NCBI GenBank assembly: GCA_002712305.1
Contig: PATE01000089.1
Location: 10,689-23,758 of the forward strand
Source: Gemmatimonadota bacterium
GTDB taxonomy: Bacteria; Latescibacterota; UBA2968; UBA8231
DNA length: 13,070 nucleotides
Direction of reading: 5' to 3'
The notes under the pieces are model-generated. The model was given only the letters and a program-made list of their open reading frames with translations, did no database searches and was not told the DNA's origin. This document shows positions 1 through 7,713 of the stretch, one piece after another. Position 1 is the first letter of the stretch. Every line of letters starts with the position of its first letter. A program made the position numbers and the translations under genes.

Positions 1-2
1 CC

Positions 3-722
3 GATCGGTTCCGTGGAATCGGACTGGTATCTGGGGACACTGCAGACCCGGGCGACCATCTGAGTCGCCTCGTGGACATGAGCGAAGGTCGCATTGTCGG
101 TGTTCGTCTCGGATCACTCGGAGGTCCGGAAGACCCCTTCGAGCCGGTGGATGTTCGGACGCTGCCGGTCTATCCGATCTGGGAACATGCGGCACGGCAC
201 GATCTTGTCATCTGGCTCTATCCGCGAGCCGTCGACGCCCACGTGGTTCCGTATCTGTTCGAGGCGTTTCCTCAGGTACGGGTCGTCTTCAATCATCTGA
301 TGGTCTGTCCCGGGAAATTCTGGTGGGATGAGAAGGGCCGACCCCAGGCAGATGTCCCCATGCCGCCGCAGACGCGGTATTCGACGATGGGGTTGAAAAT
401 CGGACGCATCCTGGCCAATACACGAGGCACCTACCCGTTCGAGAACGTCTGCGTCCATATCTCAGGGCAGTACGCTTTCAGCAAACAGCCCTTTCCCTAT
501 CGCGATCTGGCCGGATGGCACGACAGTCTGTATCGCGTCTTCGGGGCCCGCCGACTGATGTGGGCCACAGATTTTCCCTGGACCGATGTCGATCCGGGGT
601 ACGGCAAATCTGTCGGCCTGCCGACGGAGTTGATGCCCTATCTCGATCCACAGGAACGGCGGCTGCTCATGGGCGGTACCGTGTCTGAGTTTCTGCGTTT
701 TACACCACCACCGATCACGTGA
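3..722 (+). CDS. Amidohydrolase-2 family metal-dependent hydrolase, 5'-truncated
   Basis: The reading frame is open from the window edge (first full codon at nt 3) to TGA at 720-722, so the N-terminal half, including any HxH metal motif, lies outside. A GTG at 72 is only an internal codon, because family-like sequence continues upstream of it. The visible part matches the C-terminal half of an Amidohydro_2 TIM barrel. It has a strand with an Asn-His pair (His codon 294-296) followed by a Pro-Gly turn. Near the end is the MWATDFPW block (Asp codon 570-572), where the family keeps its catalytic or metal-binding Asp. Such proteins hydrolyse lactones or amides, or decarboxylate ring acids; the substrate here is unknown. 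It has no membrane segment and is probably cytosolic. It ends 9 nt before the next gene and is likely the same transcript. Confidence 0.85.
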   Translation, partial: DRFRGIGLVSGDTADPGDHLSRLVDMSEGRIVGVRLGSLGGPEDPFEPVDVRTLPVYPIWEHAARHDLVIWLYPRAVDAHVVPYLFEAFPQVRVVFNHLMVCPGKFWWDEKGRPQADVPMPPQTRYSTMGLKIGRILANTRGTYPFENVCVHISGQYAFSKQPFPYRDLAGWHDSLYRVFGARRLMWATDFPWTDVDPGYGKSVGLPTELMPYLDPQERRLLMGGTVSEFLRFTPPPIT

Positions 723-731
723 TGAGGACCC

Positions 732-1598
732 ATGCCCACTGACGAGCAGCCGCTTCGCGACGATGAAGATGCGCGGCGAGAATTCTGGACCTTCCACATG
801 GAGCGCAGCGCCGATCTGCTCGGTGCTATGCAGAAGCAGCCCACCGAGGAGTTAGGCGAAGGATTCGCCTCCATCCCTGATGCGGCTGACGCGGCCGGAG
901 TAGAGATGTGGTTCTCCGATACCAAGATTGCCGGTGATCTCGATCGGATCTTCTACATCCGAGAAAGTTTGATTCCAGACCTGATGGCCATCGGCCGCGA
1001 CATGAACGAGCGGGGCTGGATTCTGAAGATCGAGGACGGGTATCGCACACGAGAGATGCAGACCCAATTGGGCCGCAAACCTGCCGTCTTCGACATGATC
1101 GTGCGCAGCTGCTGGTGGGAATCAGGCGGCGAGAAACCGTCACTTGATCTCATTCGGCGGCGCTCTACCTGTCTGGTGGCCAACTATCCCAATGTGGGCA
1201 CGCACACGATGGGCGCCGCCGTAGACATCTCGGTCTTCACACGCGACGACGGCATCGAGGTCTCGCGCGGCAAGCCCTATCTGGAGATGAGCGAGCTGAC
1301 GCCGATGGATTCTCCCTTCGTCAGCGAGCAGGAACAGCAGAATCGCGTCGACATCACGGCCATGATGGAAACCCACGGTTTCCTCCACTATCCGGGGGAA
1401 TTCTGGCACTACAACAAGGGTGACTCCCTCTATCACCTGGTCACGAAATCAGGTCAGGCCGCCGCCTATGGGCCCGTCCACTGGGATCCGAAGACCAATC
1501 AGGTCACCGCCTACGACGATGTAAGTTCACCCCTCACACCACCGGAGCTCATGGCCGAGCTTCTTGATGAGGCTCTGCAGCGCCTCGATCTGAGATGA
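732..1598 (+). CDS. Peptidase M15 family, VanX-like D-Ala-D-Ala dipeptidase fold
   Basis: A 288-residue protein without a signal peptide, so cytosolic like VanX. Three family signatures stand in the right order: DGYRT at residues 102-106, where VanX has its DGYRP-type arginine loop; a zinc motif with His158 and Asp165 spaced HxxGxAxD; and EFWH at 223-226, giving the catalytic Glu223 and third zinc ligand His226. The family cleaves D,D- or related dipeptides with one zinc ion. The ATG at 732 follows GAGGA at 724-728 with a short 3-nt gap. The gene overlaps the next start by 4 nt (ATGA). Its neighbours are catabolic enzymes, with no VanH, VanA or two-component genes in view. Turnover of a peptide or amino-acid conjugate is therefore more likely than glycopeptide resistance. 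The active site is certain; the substrate is not. Confidence 0.85.
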   Translation: MPTDEQPLRDDEDARREFWTFHMERSADLLGAMQKQPTEELGEGFASIPDAADAAGVEMWFSDTKIAGDLDRIFYIRESLIPDLMAIGRDMNERGWILKIEDGYRTREMQTQLGRKPAVFDMIVRSCWWESGGEKPSLDLIRRRSTCLVANYPNVGTHTMGAAVDISVFTRDDGIEVSRGKPYLEMSELTPMDSPFVSEQEQQNRVDITAMMETHGFLHYPGEFWHYNKGDSLYHLVTKSGQAAAYGPVHWDPKTNQVTAYDDVSSPLTPPELMAELLDEALQRLDLR

Positions 1599-2989
1599 CG
1601 ACAGCCTACCCACCCATGCCGGCCGTGCTTGAGGGATCGGCCCTGGTCGAGGCCTATATGGCCCGGACCACGGGTTCGGCTCGGCTGGCCGAGCGCGGAC
1701 GCACGCTGTTCCCAAGCGGCATCACCCACGACGCCCGCTACATCGAGCCCCACGGCATCTACGTCACCCATACGGAGGGCTCGCACAAATGGGACGTGGA
1801 TGGGAACGAATACGTCGACTATCCCGGTGGCCATGGGGCTCTGCTGCTTGGCCACAGCCACCCCGAGGTCGTGCAGGCAGTAACCGAACAGGTCAGCAAG
1901 GGCGTCCACTACGGTGCCAACTCGGAACTTGAACTGGAGTGGGCCGAACTCATCCAGAAACTGGTTCCGGGCGCCGAACGGGTGCGGTTCACCAATTCAG
2001 GCACCGAAGCAACGATGCTCTCTCTGCGACTGGCTCGTGCAGCGACGGGCAGACCCAAGATCATGCGACTTACAGGCCACTTCCACGGCTGGCATGACTA
2101 CGCCGCGTCCGGATTCCTCGGACAATTCGATGGTGGGCCCGCACGCGGCGTCCCGGAAGATGTGGCGCGCTCTGTGGTTCTCGCAGAGCCGGGCGACCTG
2201 ACCGAAGCCGAGCGTCTCTTCGACGACGACATCGCCGCCGTGATCCTCGAACCAACGGGATCGATCTGGGGACAAGTCCCTTTGGCCCCGGAGTACGTGC
2301 GGGGGCTGCGCGAACTGACCGCGAAACGGGGCGCGCTGCTCATTTTTGATGAGGTGATCAGTGGCTTTCGCTGTTCACCGGGCGGTGCCCAACAGGCCCT
2401 CGGCGTGACGGCCGATCTGGTCAGCCTCGGCAAGATCGTCGCCGGCGGACTGGCCGGGGCAGCCGTCACCGGTCGCGCCGACGTTCTCGAAGGCATGGAC
2501 TTTCGTCGTGCCGCTACGGAAGGTGCGGAAAAGGTCTTCCACATGGGGACGTACAACGCCGCTCCCACCACCTGCGCCGCCGGCATCGCCGGATTGCGAC
2601 TGGTGGACACGACCGATGCGTGCCAGAGAGCGATCAACTATGGGAATGGTTTGATCGATGCCCTCAACGAGATGTTCGCAGCCGAGGCCGTGTCCTGGAT
2701 TGCCTACGGCACCTTCGGCGGCTTCCATGTCTTTCTGAATCCGGAACAGATCACGACCGATCGTCAGCGCATCGAATCTGGAGAACACGACCGCGCCACG
2801 ATGAAAATTGCCGTTCCGCCAGCAGTCTCGTTGAAATTGAGAATCGGAATGTTGCTGAATGGCGTCGACATACAAGGCTGGCCCGGCGCACCGATCTCTG
2901 CAGCCCACACAGACGCGGACTGCGATCAGACGGTAGAAGCCTTCCGTCAGACGATTTACGCACTTCGTCGCGAAGGCGACTTACCATGA
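1595..2989 (+). CDS. Class III PLP-dependent aminotransferase, glutamate-1-semialdehyde aminomutase-like
   Basis: A 464-residue PLP enzyme of the HemL-like branch. It shows NSGTEAT (134-140) for phosphate binding and GHFHGWHDY (161-169). FDEVISGFR (251-259) carries the PLP-contacting Asp252. LGK (278-280) is followed by a Gly-rich loop, making Lys280 the Schiff-base lysine. HemL makes 5-aminolevulinate, but this protein is longer than typical HemL and sits with a peptidase and oxygenases, not tetrapyrrole genes. I infer a paralogue acting on another amino acid or amine. Its ATG lies inside the stop of the peptidase gene (ATGA), which implies translational coupling. No strong Shine-Dalgarno is visible. 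Confidence 0.9.
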   Translation: MTTAYPPMPAVLEGSALVEAYMARTTGSARLAERGRTLFPSGITHDARYIEPHGIYVTHTEGSHKWDVDGNEYVDYPGGHGALLLGHSHPEVVQAVTEQVSKGVHYGANSELELEWAELIQKLVPGAERVRFTNSGTEATMLSLRLARAATGRPKIMRLTGHFHGWHDYAASGFLGQFDGGPARGVPEDVARSVVLAEPGDLTEAERLFDDDIAAVILEPTGSIWGQVPLAPEYVRGLRELTAKRGALLIFDEVISGFRCSPGGAQQALGVTADLVSLGKIVAGGLAGAAVTGRADVLEGMDFRRAATEGAEKVFHMGTYNAAPTTCAAGIAGLRLVDTTDACQRAINYGNGLIDALNEMFAAEAVSWIAYGTFGGFHVFLNPEQITTDRQRIESGEHDRATMKIAVPPAVSLKLRIGMLLNGVDIQGWPGAPISAAHTDADCDQTVEAFRQTIYALRREGDLP

Positions 2990-3011
2990 CCGACCACCAC
3001 CGGAGGCTACG

Positions 3012-3848
3012 ATGCCCAAGTGCCTGAGTGACGACGCCATCTCCCAATACCATCGGGAGGGGTACTACTTTCCTCTGCCAGTGCTCTGCGACGAACAGGT
3101 CGCCACCTGTCGCGGACATCTCGAAGCCTTCGAGCAGTCGCAGGGTGAACCGATCGGCGGGGCACTGCGCAACAAATCGCACCTTCTGTTCAAGTGGATC
3201 GACGACCTGATGCGGGAAGACGCTCTCCTCGACCCCGTTGAGGATCTAATCGGTCCCGATCTGCTGTGCTGGAATACCCTGTTCTGGGTTAAGGAGGCCG
3301 GTAGCGAAAGCTTCGTCTCGTGGCACCAGGATCTGCGCTACTGGGGGCTCGATACGCATGACCTGATCACGGTCTGGCTTGCCTTGTCGCCAGCGACCAC
3401 GGAAAGTGGCTGCATGCGAGTGCTGCCGGGAAGCCACGTCGGTGAGCTACTTCCCCATGCCGACGAATACCAGGCCGACAACATGCTCACCCGTGGTCAG
3501 GAGATCTCCGTCGAAGTAGATGAGGCCCTCGCCGTCGAGATGCCCCTGAAGCCGGGGCAGGCCTCCATGCACAATGGGCGACTCGCGCATGCCTCGACGC
3601 CAAATGCATCGGCCGACCGTCGCATTGGCTTGTCCTTTCACTATGCACCAACGAAAACAAAGCAGGTCGTCGGCAACTGGGACTCGGCCGCGCTGGTTCG
3701 GGGGGAGGATCGGTACGGGCACTTCACGCACACGCCGCGGATCACGCGTGACTTCGAGCCAGCAGCCGTCGACTTCCACGAACGCGCATCGACGGCAGTG
3801 CGCGATGTGTTGTTCACGGGGGCGGAAAAGGTTCGCAAGACACTGTAG
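3012..3848 (+). CDS. Phytanoyl-CoA dioxygenase (PhyH) family Fe(II)/2-oxoglutarate oxygenase
   Basis: A 278-residue PhyH-type jelly-roll oxygenase. The iron triad is visible: His105 and Asp107 in the WHQD motif, and distal His193 in the LAHAS block. Arg203 or Arg204, about ten residues later, is placed to bind the 2-oxoglutarate carboxylate. GCMRVLPGSH (133-142) is a family hallmark. Because the HxD aspartate is present, a hydroxylase-type reaction is expected; the related halogenases carry Gly or Ala there. The start is set by GGAGG at 3002-3006, five nt before the ATG. It follows the aminotransferase by 22 nt and appears to end this operon. An 8-bp inverted repeat lies just downstream. The substrate is unknown; bacterial PhyH proteins act on many small molecules besides phytanoyl-CoA. 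Confidence 0.92.
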   Translation: MPKCLSDDAISQYHREGYYFPLPVLCDEQVATCRGHLEAFEQSQGEPIGGALRNKSHLLFKWIDDLMREDALLDPVEDLIGPDLLCWNTLFWVKEAGSESFVSWHQDLRYWGLDTHDLITVWLALSPATTESGCMRVLPGSHVGELLPHADEYQADNMLTRGQEISVEVDEALAVEMPLKPGQASMHNGRLAHASTPNASADRRIGLSFHYAPTKTKQVVGNWDSAALVRGEDRYGHFTHTPRITRDFEPAAVDFHERASTAVRDVLFTGAEKVRKTL

Positions 3849-3872
3849 CATTACATCGGGGCGGTACGATCT

Positions 3873-3901
3873 GTCCTGCATATGTGTCTGTTCTGCAGGA
3901 C
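3873..3901 (+). promoter_or_regulatory. Perfect 8-bp inverted repeat upstream of the TonB-like ORF
   Basis: GTCCTGCA (3873-3880) is matched exactly by TGCAGGAC (3894-3901), with a 13-nt loop. The right arm contains the only AGGA near the GTG start at 3910. Folding could hide that weak ribosome site, or the hairpin could help end the upstream transcript. There is no U-tract. The structure is seen; the function is inferred. Confidence 0.4.
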
Positions 3902-3909
3902 CTCCTCTG

Positions 3910-5022
3910 GTGCCGAATCTCCAGCGAAAACACTACGTCCAGCTCAGCCTGGTCGCATCGTTACTGCTGCACCTGCTGTTACCTTGGCTCTATCAGCAAT
4001 GGGCTGCGGATCAGTTGGTGGAACAACTGCAGCTTATCCGCTTTGACCAGGCCCCGTCGACCAGCACCGAACGCTTCGAAGCCCGCCCTCGCACCGCCGT
4101 ACCTGCGGTTGTCATGGAACAGCTGCGACTCTCCGAACTTCTGCAGCTGCCGGAACCAACTCCTAGCCTACCGTCACCATCCATTGCGCCAGACGATGCG
4201 ACCCCGAGCCCTCCCGCCGGCCTGACCGATGAACTGAGGCCAGAGTTTCTGCCCGGCGACACGGTCAGCTACGGCAGCACCCTGCAGGATCTCTACCACA
4301 GCGGGACCATAGAGCTCGGCAGAGACCGGCTTCTTGTTCTTCCCCTCGTCGACGTGGATTCCGAGGCATGCCAGCGGCGGGATCGGGCCGAACAGATCAT
4401 CGCTCGGGCGATCGAGGCGGTGGGGGGTCTGGAGAACATGAAGGCCATCCGCGATAAGAAGATTCGGCGCGAGGTCTGGGACAGCCTCTCCAGTGCCTGG
4501 GTCCCCAACGGGACACTGTACTATCGTCGTGGACTGCAATACCTAGAATAATATGAGCGATACGACGGCTCTCGAACCCAGGCCCGCGGCTTTGACGGAC
4601 GCCGCAGCTGGTATATCCGCTATGGTCTGCACATGCCGCCTCGCGACGAGCGGCACAACGCCGATCGTTGGGACTTCCTGACGCGATTTCGAGGCGACGG
4701 AGTGGTCGCAGAGTACGTGGGTCAGCGGCAGATACGGGGCAAGTCAGTAGAGACGATTCGAATCATCGACACGAAATACGGCCGTCAGCGTCTCGCCTAT
4801 TTCGACACCCGCAATAGTTTACTCAGTTCAGAGACGGAGGCTGGAACCACAACCCACTATGTCGAGCACCGGTGGACGGGCGATGTCTTCACTCCGTTTG
4901 AGATCGCCGTGGCGCGACCCTGTTTCGGCTGTATCGCGCGGTACCGATGGCATACCGAGCTGAATCTCGATCTCACTCCAGACATGTTCTCCATGCCACC
5001 GCCGATGACCTGGACTCCATAG
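3910..5022 (+). pseudogene. TonB-like anchor fused to a LolA-like domain, interrupted by an in-frame TAA
   Basis: The frame runs from GTG 3910 to TAG 5020-5022 (370 codons), with one TAA at 4549-4551 (codon 214). The N-terminus has a short basic stretch and one hydrophobic helix (about residues 10-28). It contains SLLLH (17-21), matching the SxxxH motif of the TonB transmembrane helix. A Pro/Ser/Thr-rich linker follows (about 75-105). From about residue 165 the sequence resembles outer-membrane-lipoprotein-sorting (LolA-like) beta-sheet proteins. It begins with a VGGLENMKAIRD-type opening and continues past the TAA in the same frame through a GFDGRRSWYIRYG-type strand. The stop therefore cuts a single domain. 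A single base change would restore it. No good start or ribosome site exists for the second half alone (first ATG 4633). Options are a nonsense pseudogene, readthrough or a sequence error. The gene has no TonB C-terminal domain. The start codon is uncertain. Confidence 0.6.
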
Positions 5023-5310
5023 ATGGTACACAAGGTCATCTTCGAGGACGGTGACGCCGACTTCCGCGTGTTGTGGAATGTGGACGAGTACTACGGGGGG
5101 AAACGTGAGACGATCAAGTTCACCGTCGTCGTACAGGAAGCCAGACTCGACGGCGGCAAGTGGGTAGGCCACATCGCTCATGTATGGAACCCCCAGGGCG
5201 CCGCCATAGACAATCGCTACGCCGACGGTGTCACCTACTTAGTGATCTCACAGATCTCCGCTGGTATGGCGCAATTGGGGCAAGCCGAGATTCTCCAGGA
5301 TGCGCCGTAA
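5023..5310 (+). CDS. Small hypothetical protein (95 aa)
   Basis: An ORF whose ATG directly abuts the TAG of the preceding LolA-like frame, in the same reading frame. The protein is acidic and beta-rich in appearance, with WNVDEYYGGKRE, a repeated valine strand and a VWNPQG block. It has no signal peptide or membrane helix. I do not recognise a family. No Shine-Dalgarno is visible, so expression would depend on coupling to the upstream gene, which itself carries a nonsense codon. The alternative is that this is the C-terminal part of the same original protein. That seems less likely, because the LolA-like part already ends in a plausible way. Confidence 0.45.
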   Translation: MVHKVIFEDGDADFRVLWNVDEYYGGKRETIKFTVVVQEARLDGGKWVGHIAHVWNPQGAAIDNRYADGVTYLVISQISAGMAQLGQAEILQDAP

Positions 5311-5620
5311 CACCAGTTCGCCAAGCCTGCAGACCCACCTCGAAGTTCACCCAAATCATTCAAGCGGTTACCAAGACGGCAGTCCGACTCCGTTGGTGTC
5401 GAACGTGTATGGCGCCGTCCATACCCTCCCTCAGACCATCGGCAGAACTCAGAAACGGCGTAGCCGGCTCGTCAACCCGGTAGACAGCCGTCAGAAGAGA
5501 CCCACCGACAGACCGAAGGCGCCCCAGCACCGAAGCCACCAACCGAGCCGGAGGCCGCTTGCAGCAACCACCCCTCCCACACGATACTGTTGATCTTCAA
5601 AATCCAGACAGGAATCTATA
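5311..5620. other. Intergenic region without a convincing gene
   Basis: About 310 bases. All reading frames here give basic, Ser/Pro/Arg-rich translations with no family-like pattern, and a 97-residue + strand frame (5300-5593) looks non-coding. I see no clear terminator or repeat. The only useful signal is AGGAA at 5610-5614, the ribosome site of the next gene. A TATAAT overlaps that gene's start codon (5617-5622) and is too close to act as its promoter. Confidence 0.6.
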
Positions 5621-6463
5621 ATGAAACTGAAGGTCTACCAGTCCTATTGGGGCAGCACCGCCCTCCCCTACGGAAGTGACGCGGAGTGGAGCATGGAGGA
5701 GAAGCTGGCCAAGATCGCTGAAGCCGGTTTCGATGGTGTCGAGTATCTGATGGAAGATGCCGATCATCGCAAGGCAATGACTCCCTTGTGTGACAAGTAT
5801 GGCCTCGACCGATCCAACATCGTGTTCCCGTGGAAGCCGGAAGAGTTCACCGCCGACATTGCCGCCGCCAAAGACGGTGGCGCCAGCCACATCAACCTGC
5901 AGCCCATGCCGATCACTCGCACCGTCGCCGAAGCGGTCCCCTACATCGTCCGCTGTCACGACATGGCCGCCGAAGCCGGGTATGAGTTGTTCTTCGAGAC
6001 CCACCGCGATCGCACCACGACGGACATGTACTTCACCCTCGATCTGATCGATGCGGTTCCAGACATGCGCCTGTGTGGCGACCTGTCGCACTTCCTCGTC
6101 GGCCGCGAATTCGCCGGCCCACCGATTTCCGAGCAGAATCAGAAATACATGGAGCAGATCCTTGAGCGCTGTGGTGCCTTCCACGGCCGGGTCGCCTCAC
6201 GCGAACAGGTGCAGGTCTCCATCAGTTTCCCCCACAACGAGGTCTGGTTCGACCTGTTCGCCGGCTGGTGGGAGCACGGCATGCGGCACGCACGTGCCAA
6301 CGCCGGGGCAGACGATGTCTTCCACTTCGTGGTCGAGTTGGGCCCACCGACGTATGCCATTCAAGGCGCCAACGGTGAAGAATTGTCCGATCGCTGGGAG
6401 GAAGCGATCATGATCAAGGATCGCGTGCAGCAGATTTGGGCAACCCTGGACGCCGAAGGCTGA
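5621..6463 (+). CDS. Sugar phosphate isomerase/epimerase-like TIM barrel
   Basis: A 280-residue protein of the xylose isomerase-like (AP endonuclease family 2) fold. Strand-end residues fit the usual divalent-metal site: Glu126 in FFETHRD, Asp154 in CGDLSHF with His157 nearby, His188 in FHGR, and Glu239 in VVELGPP. GFDGVEYL near residue 37 is the typical second-strand motif. These enzymes isomerise, epimerise or dehydrate sugars and inositols, and the substrate cannot be read here. AGGAA at 5610-5614 sits six nt before the ATG and supports the start. It leads a likely operon with the downstream PhyH and VOC genes, 71 nt away. It has no signal peptide and is probably cytosolic. Confidence 0.88.
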   Translation: MKLKVYQSYWGSTALPYGSDAEWSMEEKLAKIAEAGFDGVEYLMEDADHRKAMTPLCDKYGLDRSNIVFPWKPEEFTADIAAAKDGGASHINLQPMPITRTVAEAVPYIVRCHDMAAEAGYELFFETHRDRTTTDMYFTLDLIDAVPDMRLCGDLSHFLVGREFAGPPISEQNQKYMEQILERCGAFHGRVASREQVQVSISFPHNEVWFDLFAGWWEHGMRHARANAGADDVFHFVVELGPPTYAIQGANGEELSDRWEEAIMIKDRVQQIWATLDAEG

Positions 6464-6480
6464 AGTCCAGCAGTTTCGCC

Positions 6481-6497
6481 CAGGTCGCATCGACCTG
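6481..6497 (+). other. 7-bp stem, 3-nt loop hairpin between genes
   Basis: CAGGTCG (6481-6487) pairs with CGACCTG (6491-6497) around a CAT loop, between the isomerase-like gene and the second PhyH gene. No U-tract follows. It could be an attenuator or an mRNA-processing or stability element. It could also be chance. Confidence 0.35.
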
Positions 6498-6534
6498 AGA
6501 ATCTCATCAAACGCGATAGAGGGAGTCACCTAAC

Positions 6535-7290
6535 GTGTCGACAGCCGTGACGTCGTTCACACCTGACATGAAACACAGCTACGACGAGAAGGGTTTCCTT
6601 GTCGTTGAGCGTCTGTTCTCGGACGAGGACTTGGCCGGTGTCCGGCAGCAGATCGATGATCTGATTGCGAATCCCGACGATCCTCCTGAGGGCGTCACCG
6701 TCGGTCGCGAGGGGGACACCGAAGAAGGGTCGAAAGGCACCGGCGCCGTACGCGGTGGCGCTTTCCTGGTGCGCTTCATCCCCTACTTCCAGGATTTCGC
6801 CCGTACGCCGAAGCTGCTGGAGTATGTCCGTGGGTTGCTCGGCCCTCGAGTGAAGGTCTTCCGTGATCAGATGCTGCTCAAACCACCCGGCGGTCAGGCC
6901 AAACCCGTGCACCAGGACCAGAGCTATTTCCAGGTGATGCCCGTAAACGATCTGGTCACCGCATGGATCGCCCTCGATGAAGCAACCCTCGACAATGGAT
7001 GCATGACCTACGTTCCCGGGTCACATAGACACGGCATTTTCCCTGTTGGCGCCGATCCGAAACGTCCCGTCCACCATATCCCGGACACGGGCGATCTCGA
7101 CCTGCCCGAACCGGTCTCCTGCCCCGTCCCCACAGGGTCGATCATCTTCCATCATGGTTGTGCCCTTCACGCGAGTGCTAATAACAACACGGATACGTGG
7201 CGAAAGGCCTTGGTGTTTCACTATGCCACGTCCGATTCCGCGTCGGCACACGACAATCTCAACGAGCAAGTCTCGCTAGAAATCGACTGA
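6535..7290 (+). CDS. Phytanoyl-CoA dioxygenase (PhyH) family oxygenase
   Basis: A second, divergent PhyH protein of 251 residues. The HxD motif is PVHQD (His126, Asp128). The distal His212 lies in LHAS, followed by Arg223 for 2-oxoglutarate. GCMTYVPGSH (155-164) is the family block. The aspartate is kept, so hydroxylation is expected. The GTG start at 6535 has GAGGGAG at 6519-6525, nine nt upstream. An internal ATG at 6568 lacks a ribosome site. The stop overlaps the next start by one base (TGATG). Sequence around the motifs differs enough from the 3012-3848 protein that the two probably use different substrates. It most likely acts in the same pathway as the isomerase-like and VOC proteins. 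Confidence 0.92.
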   Translation: MSTAVTSFTPDMKHSYDEKGFLVVERLFSDEDLAGVRQQIDDLIANPDDPPEGVTVGREGDTEEGSKGTGAVRGGAFLVRFIPYFQDFARTPKLLEYVRGLLGPRVKVFRDQMLLKPPGGQAKPVHQDQSYFQVMPVNDLVTAWIALDEATLDNGCMTYVPGSHRHGIFPVGADPKRPVHHIPDTGDLDLPEPVSCPVPTGSIIFHHGCALHASANNNTDTWRKALVFHYATSDSASAHDNLNEQVSLEID

Positions 7291-7670
7291 TGGCCTCTGA
7301 CCTCTACCTTGCCGAGATCGGCCAGATCGCTCTCAACGTTCGCGACGTGGATGCCTCCGCCGAGTTCTACCAGCAGAAGCTGGGGATGCAGCTGCTATTC
7401 AAGGCACCTCCGGGTCTGGCCTTCTTCAACAACGGGTCCGTCCGCCTCATGCTCAGCGCCCCGGAGAACGGCGACTTCACCGCCTCTTCCTCCATCATCT
7501 ACTACGAGGTGGATGACATCGACACGACCACATCCGCGCTACGGGGGAAGGGTGTGCATTTCACGGGTGAACCGCATATGATCGCTCGGATGCCCGACCA
7601 CGAATTGTGGATGGCGTTCTTCAACGATCTCGATGGCAATCAACTCGCCCTGATGGAAGAGCGGCGCTAG
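7290..7670 (+). CDS. VOC/glyoxalase-fold protein
   Basis: A 126-residue single-domain vicinal-oxygen-chelate protein with two babbab modules. The first opens with IGQIALNVRDVDASAEFY (10-27). The second opens with YYEVDDID (71-78) and ends with FFNDLDGNQLALMEE (110-124), where Glu123 or Glu124 sits at a common metal position. The usual first-strand metal His is Gln12, so metal use may differ from glyoxalase I. A longer frame reaches back to 7197, but those codons overlap the PhyH gene and lack homology. The ATG at 7290, overlapping the TGA of the oxygenase, is the better start and implies coupling. It may be a dioxygenase, isomerase or lyase partner of the oxygenase. Confidence 0.85.
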   Translation: MASDLYLAEIGQIALNVRDVDASAEFYQQKLGMQLLFKAPPGLAFFNNGSVRLMLSAPENGDFTASSSIIYYEVDDIDTTTSALRGKGVHFTGEPHMIARMPDHELWMAFFNDLDGNQLALMEERR

Positions 7671-7672
7671 AG

Positions 7673-7700
7673 GCAGGCGCCCCAACGGACGGGCGCCTGC
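7673..7700. terminator. Bidirectional terminator-like stem-loop between convergent genes
   Basis: GCAGGCGCCC (7673-7682) is exactly complementary to GGGCGCCTGC (7691-7700), with an 8-nt loop. It is a 10-bp, almost all G/C stem. It fills the 43-nt gap between the stop of the VOC gene (+) and the stop of the FliG/MotA-like gene (-). No T-run flanks either side, so it is not a classic intrinsic terminator. Its placement between convergent genes still suggests transcript ending or 3' protection for both. Confidence 0.7.
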
Positions 7701-7713
7701 ACTCCAGGTCAGA

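Noticed and set aside
732-1598. Glycopeptide resistance locus, because of the VanX-like gene
   Set aside because: No ligase, dehydrogenase or sensor/regulator gene is nearby; the context is catabolic.
2098-2637. A 179-codon - strand frame inside the aminotransferase gene
   Set aside because: Ser/Pro/Arg-rich translation typical of an antisense shadow; the + strand gene has complete PLP motifs.
1595-2989. True HemL of tetrapyrrole synthesis
   Set aside because: The operon context holds no heme genes and the protein is longer than typical HemL, so a paralogue is more likely.
5300-5593. 97-codon frame in the 5311-5620 gap
   Set aside because: Basic, Ser/Pro/Arg-rich translation, no ribosome site and no recognisable motif.
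5590-5622. TTGATC ... TATAAT as a promoter before the isomerase-like gene
   Set aside because: The spacing is 21 nt and the TATAAT overlaps the start codon, leaving no room for a leader with the ribosome site.
7197-7289. Longer start for the VOC gene
   Set aside because: These codons overlap the conserved C-terminus of the PhyH gene in another frame and lack VOC homology; the ATG at 7290 fits the domain start.
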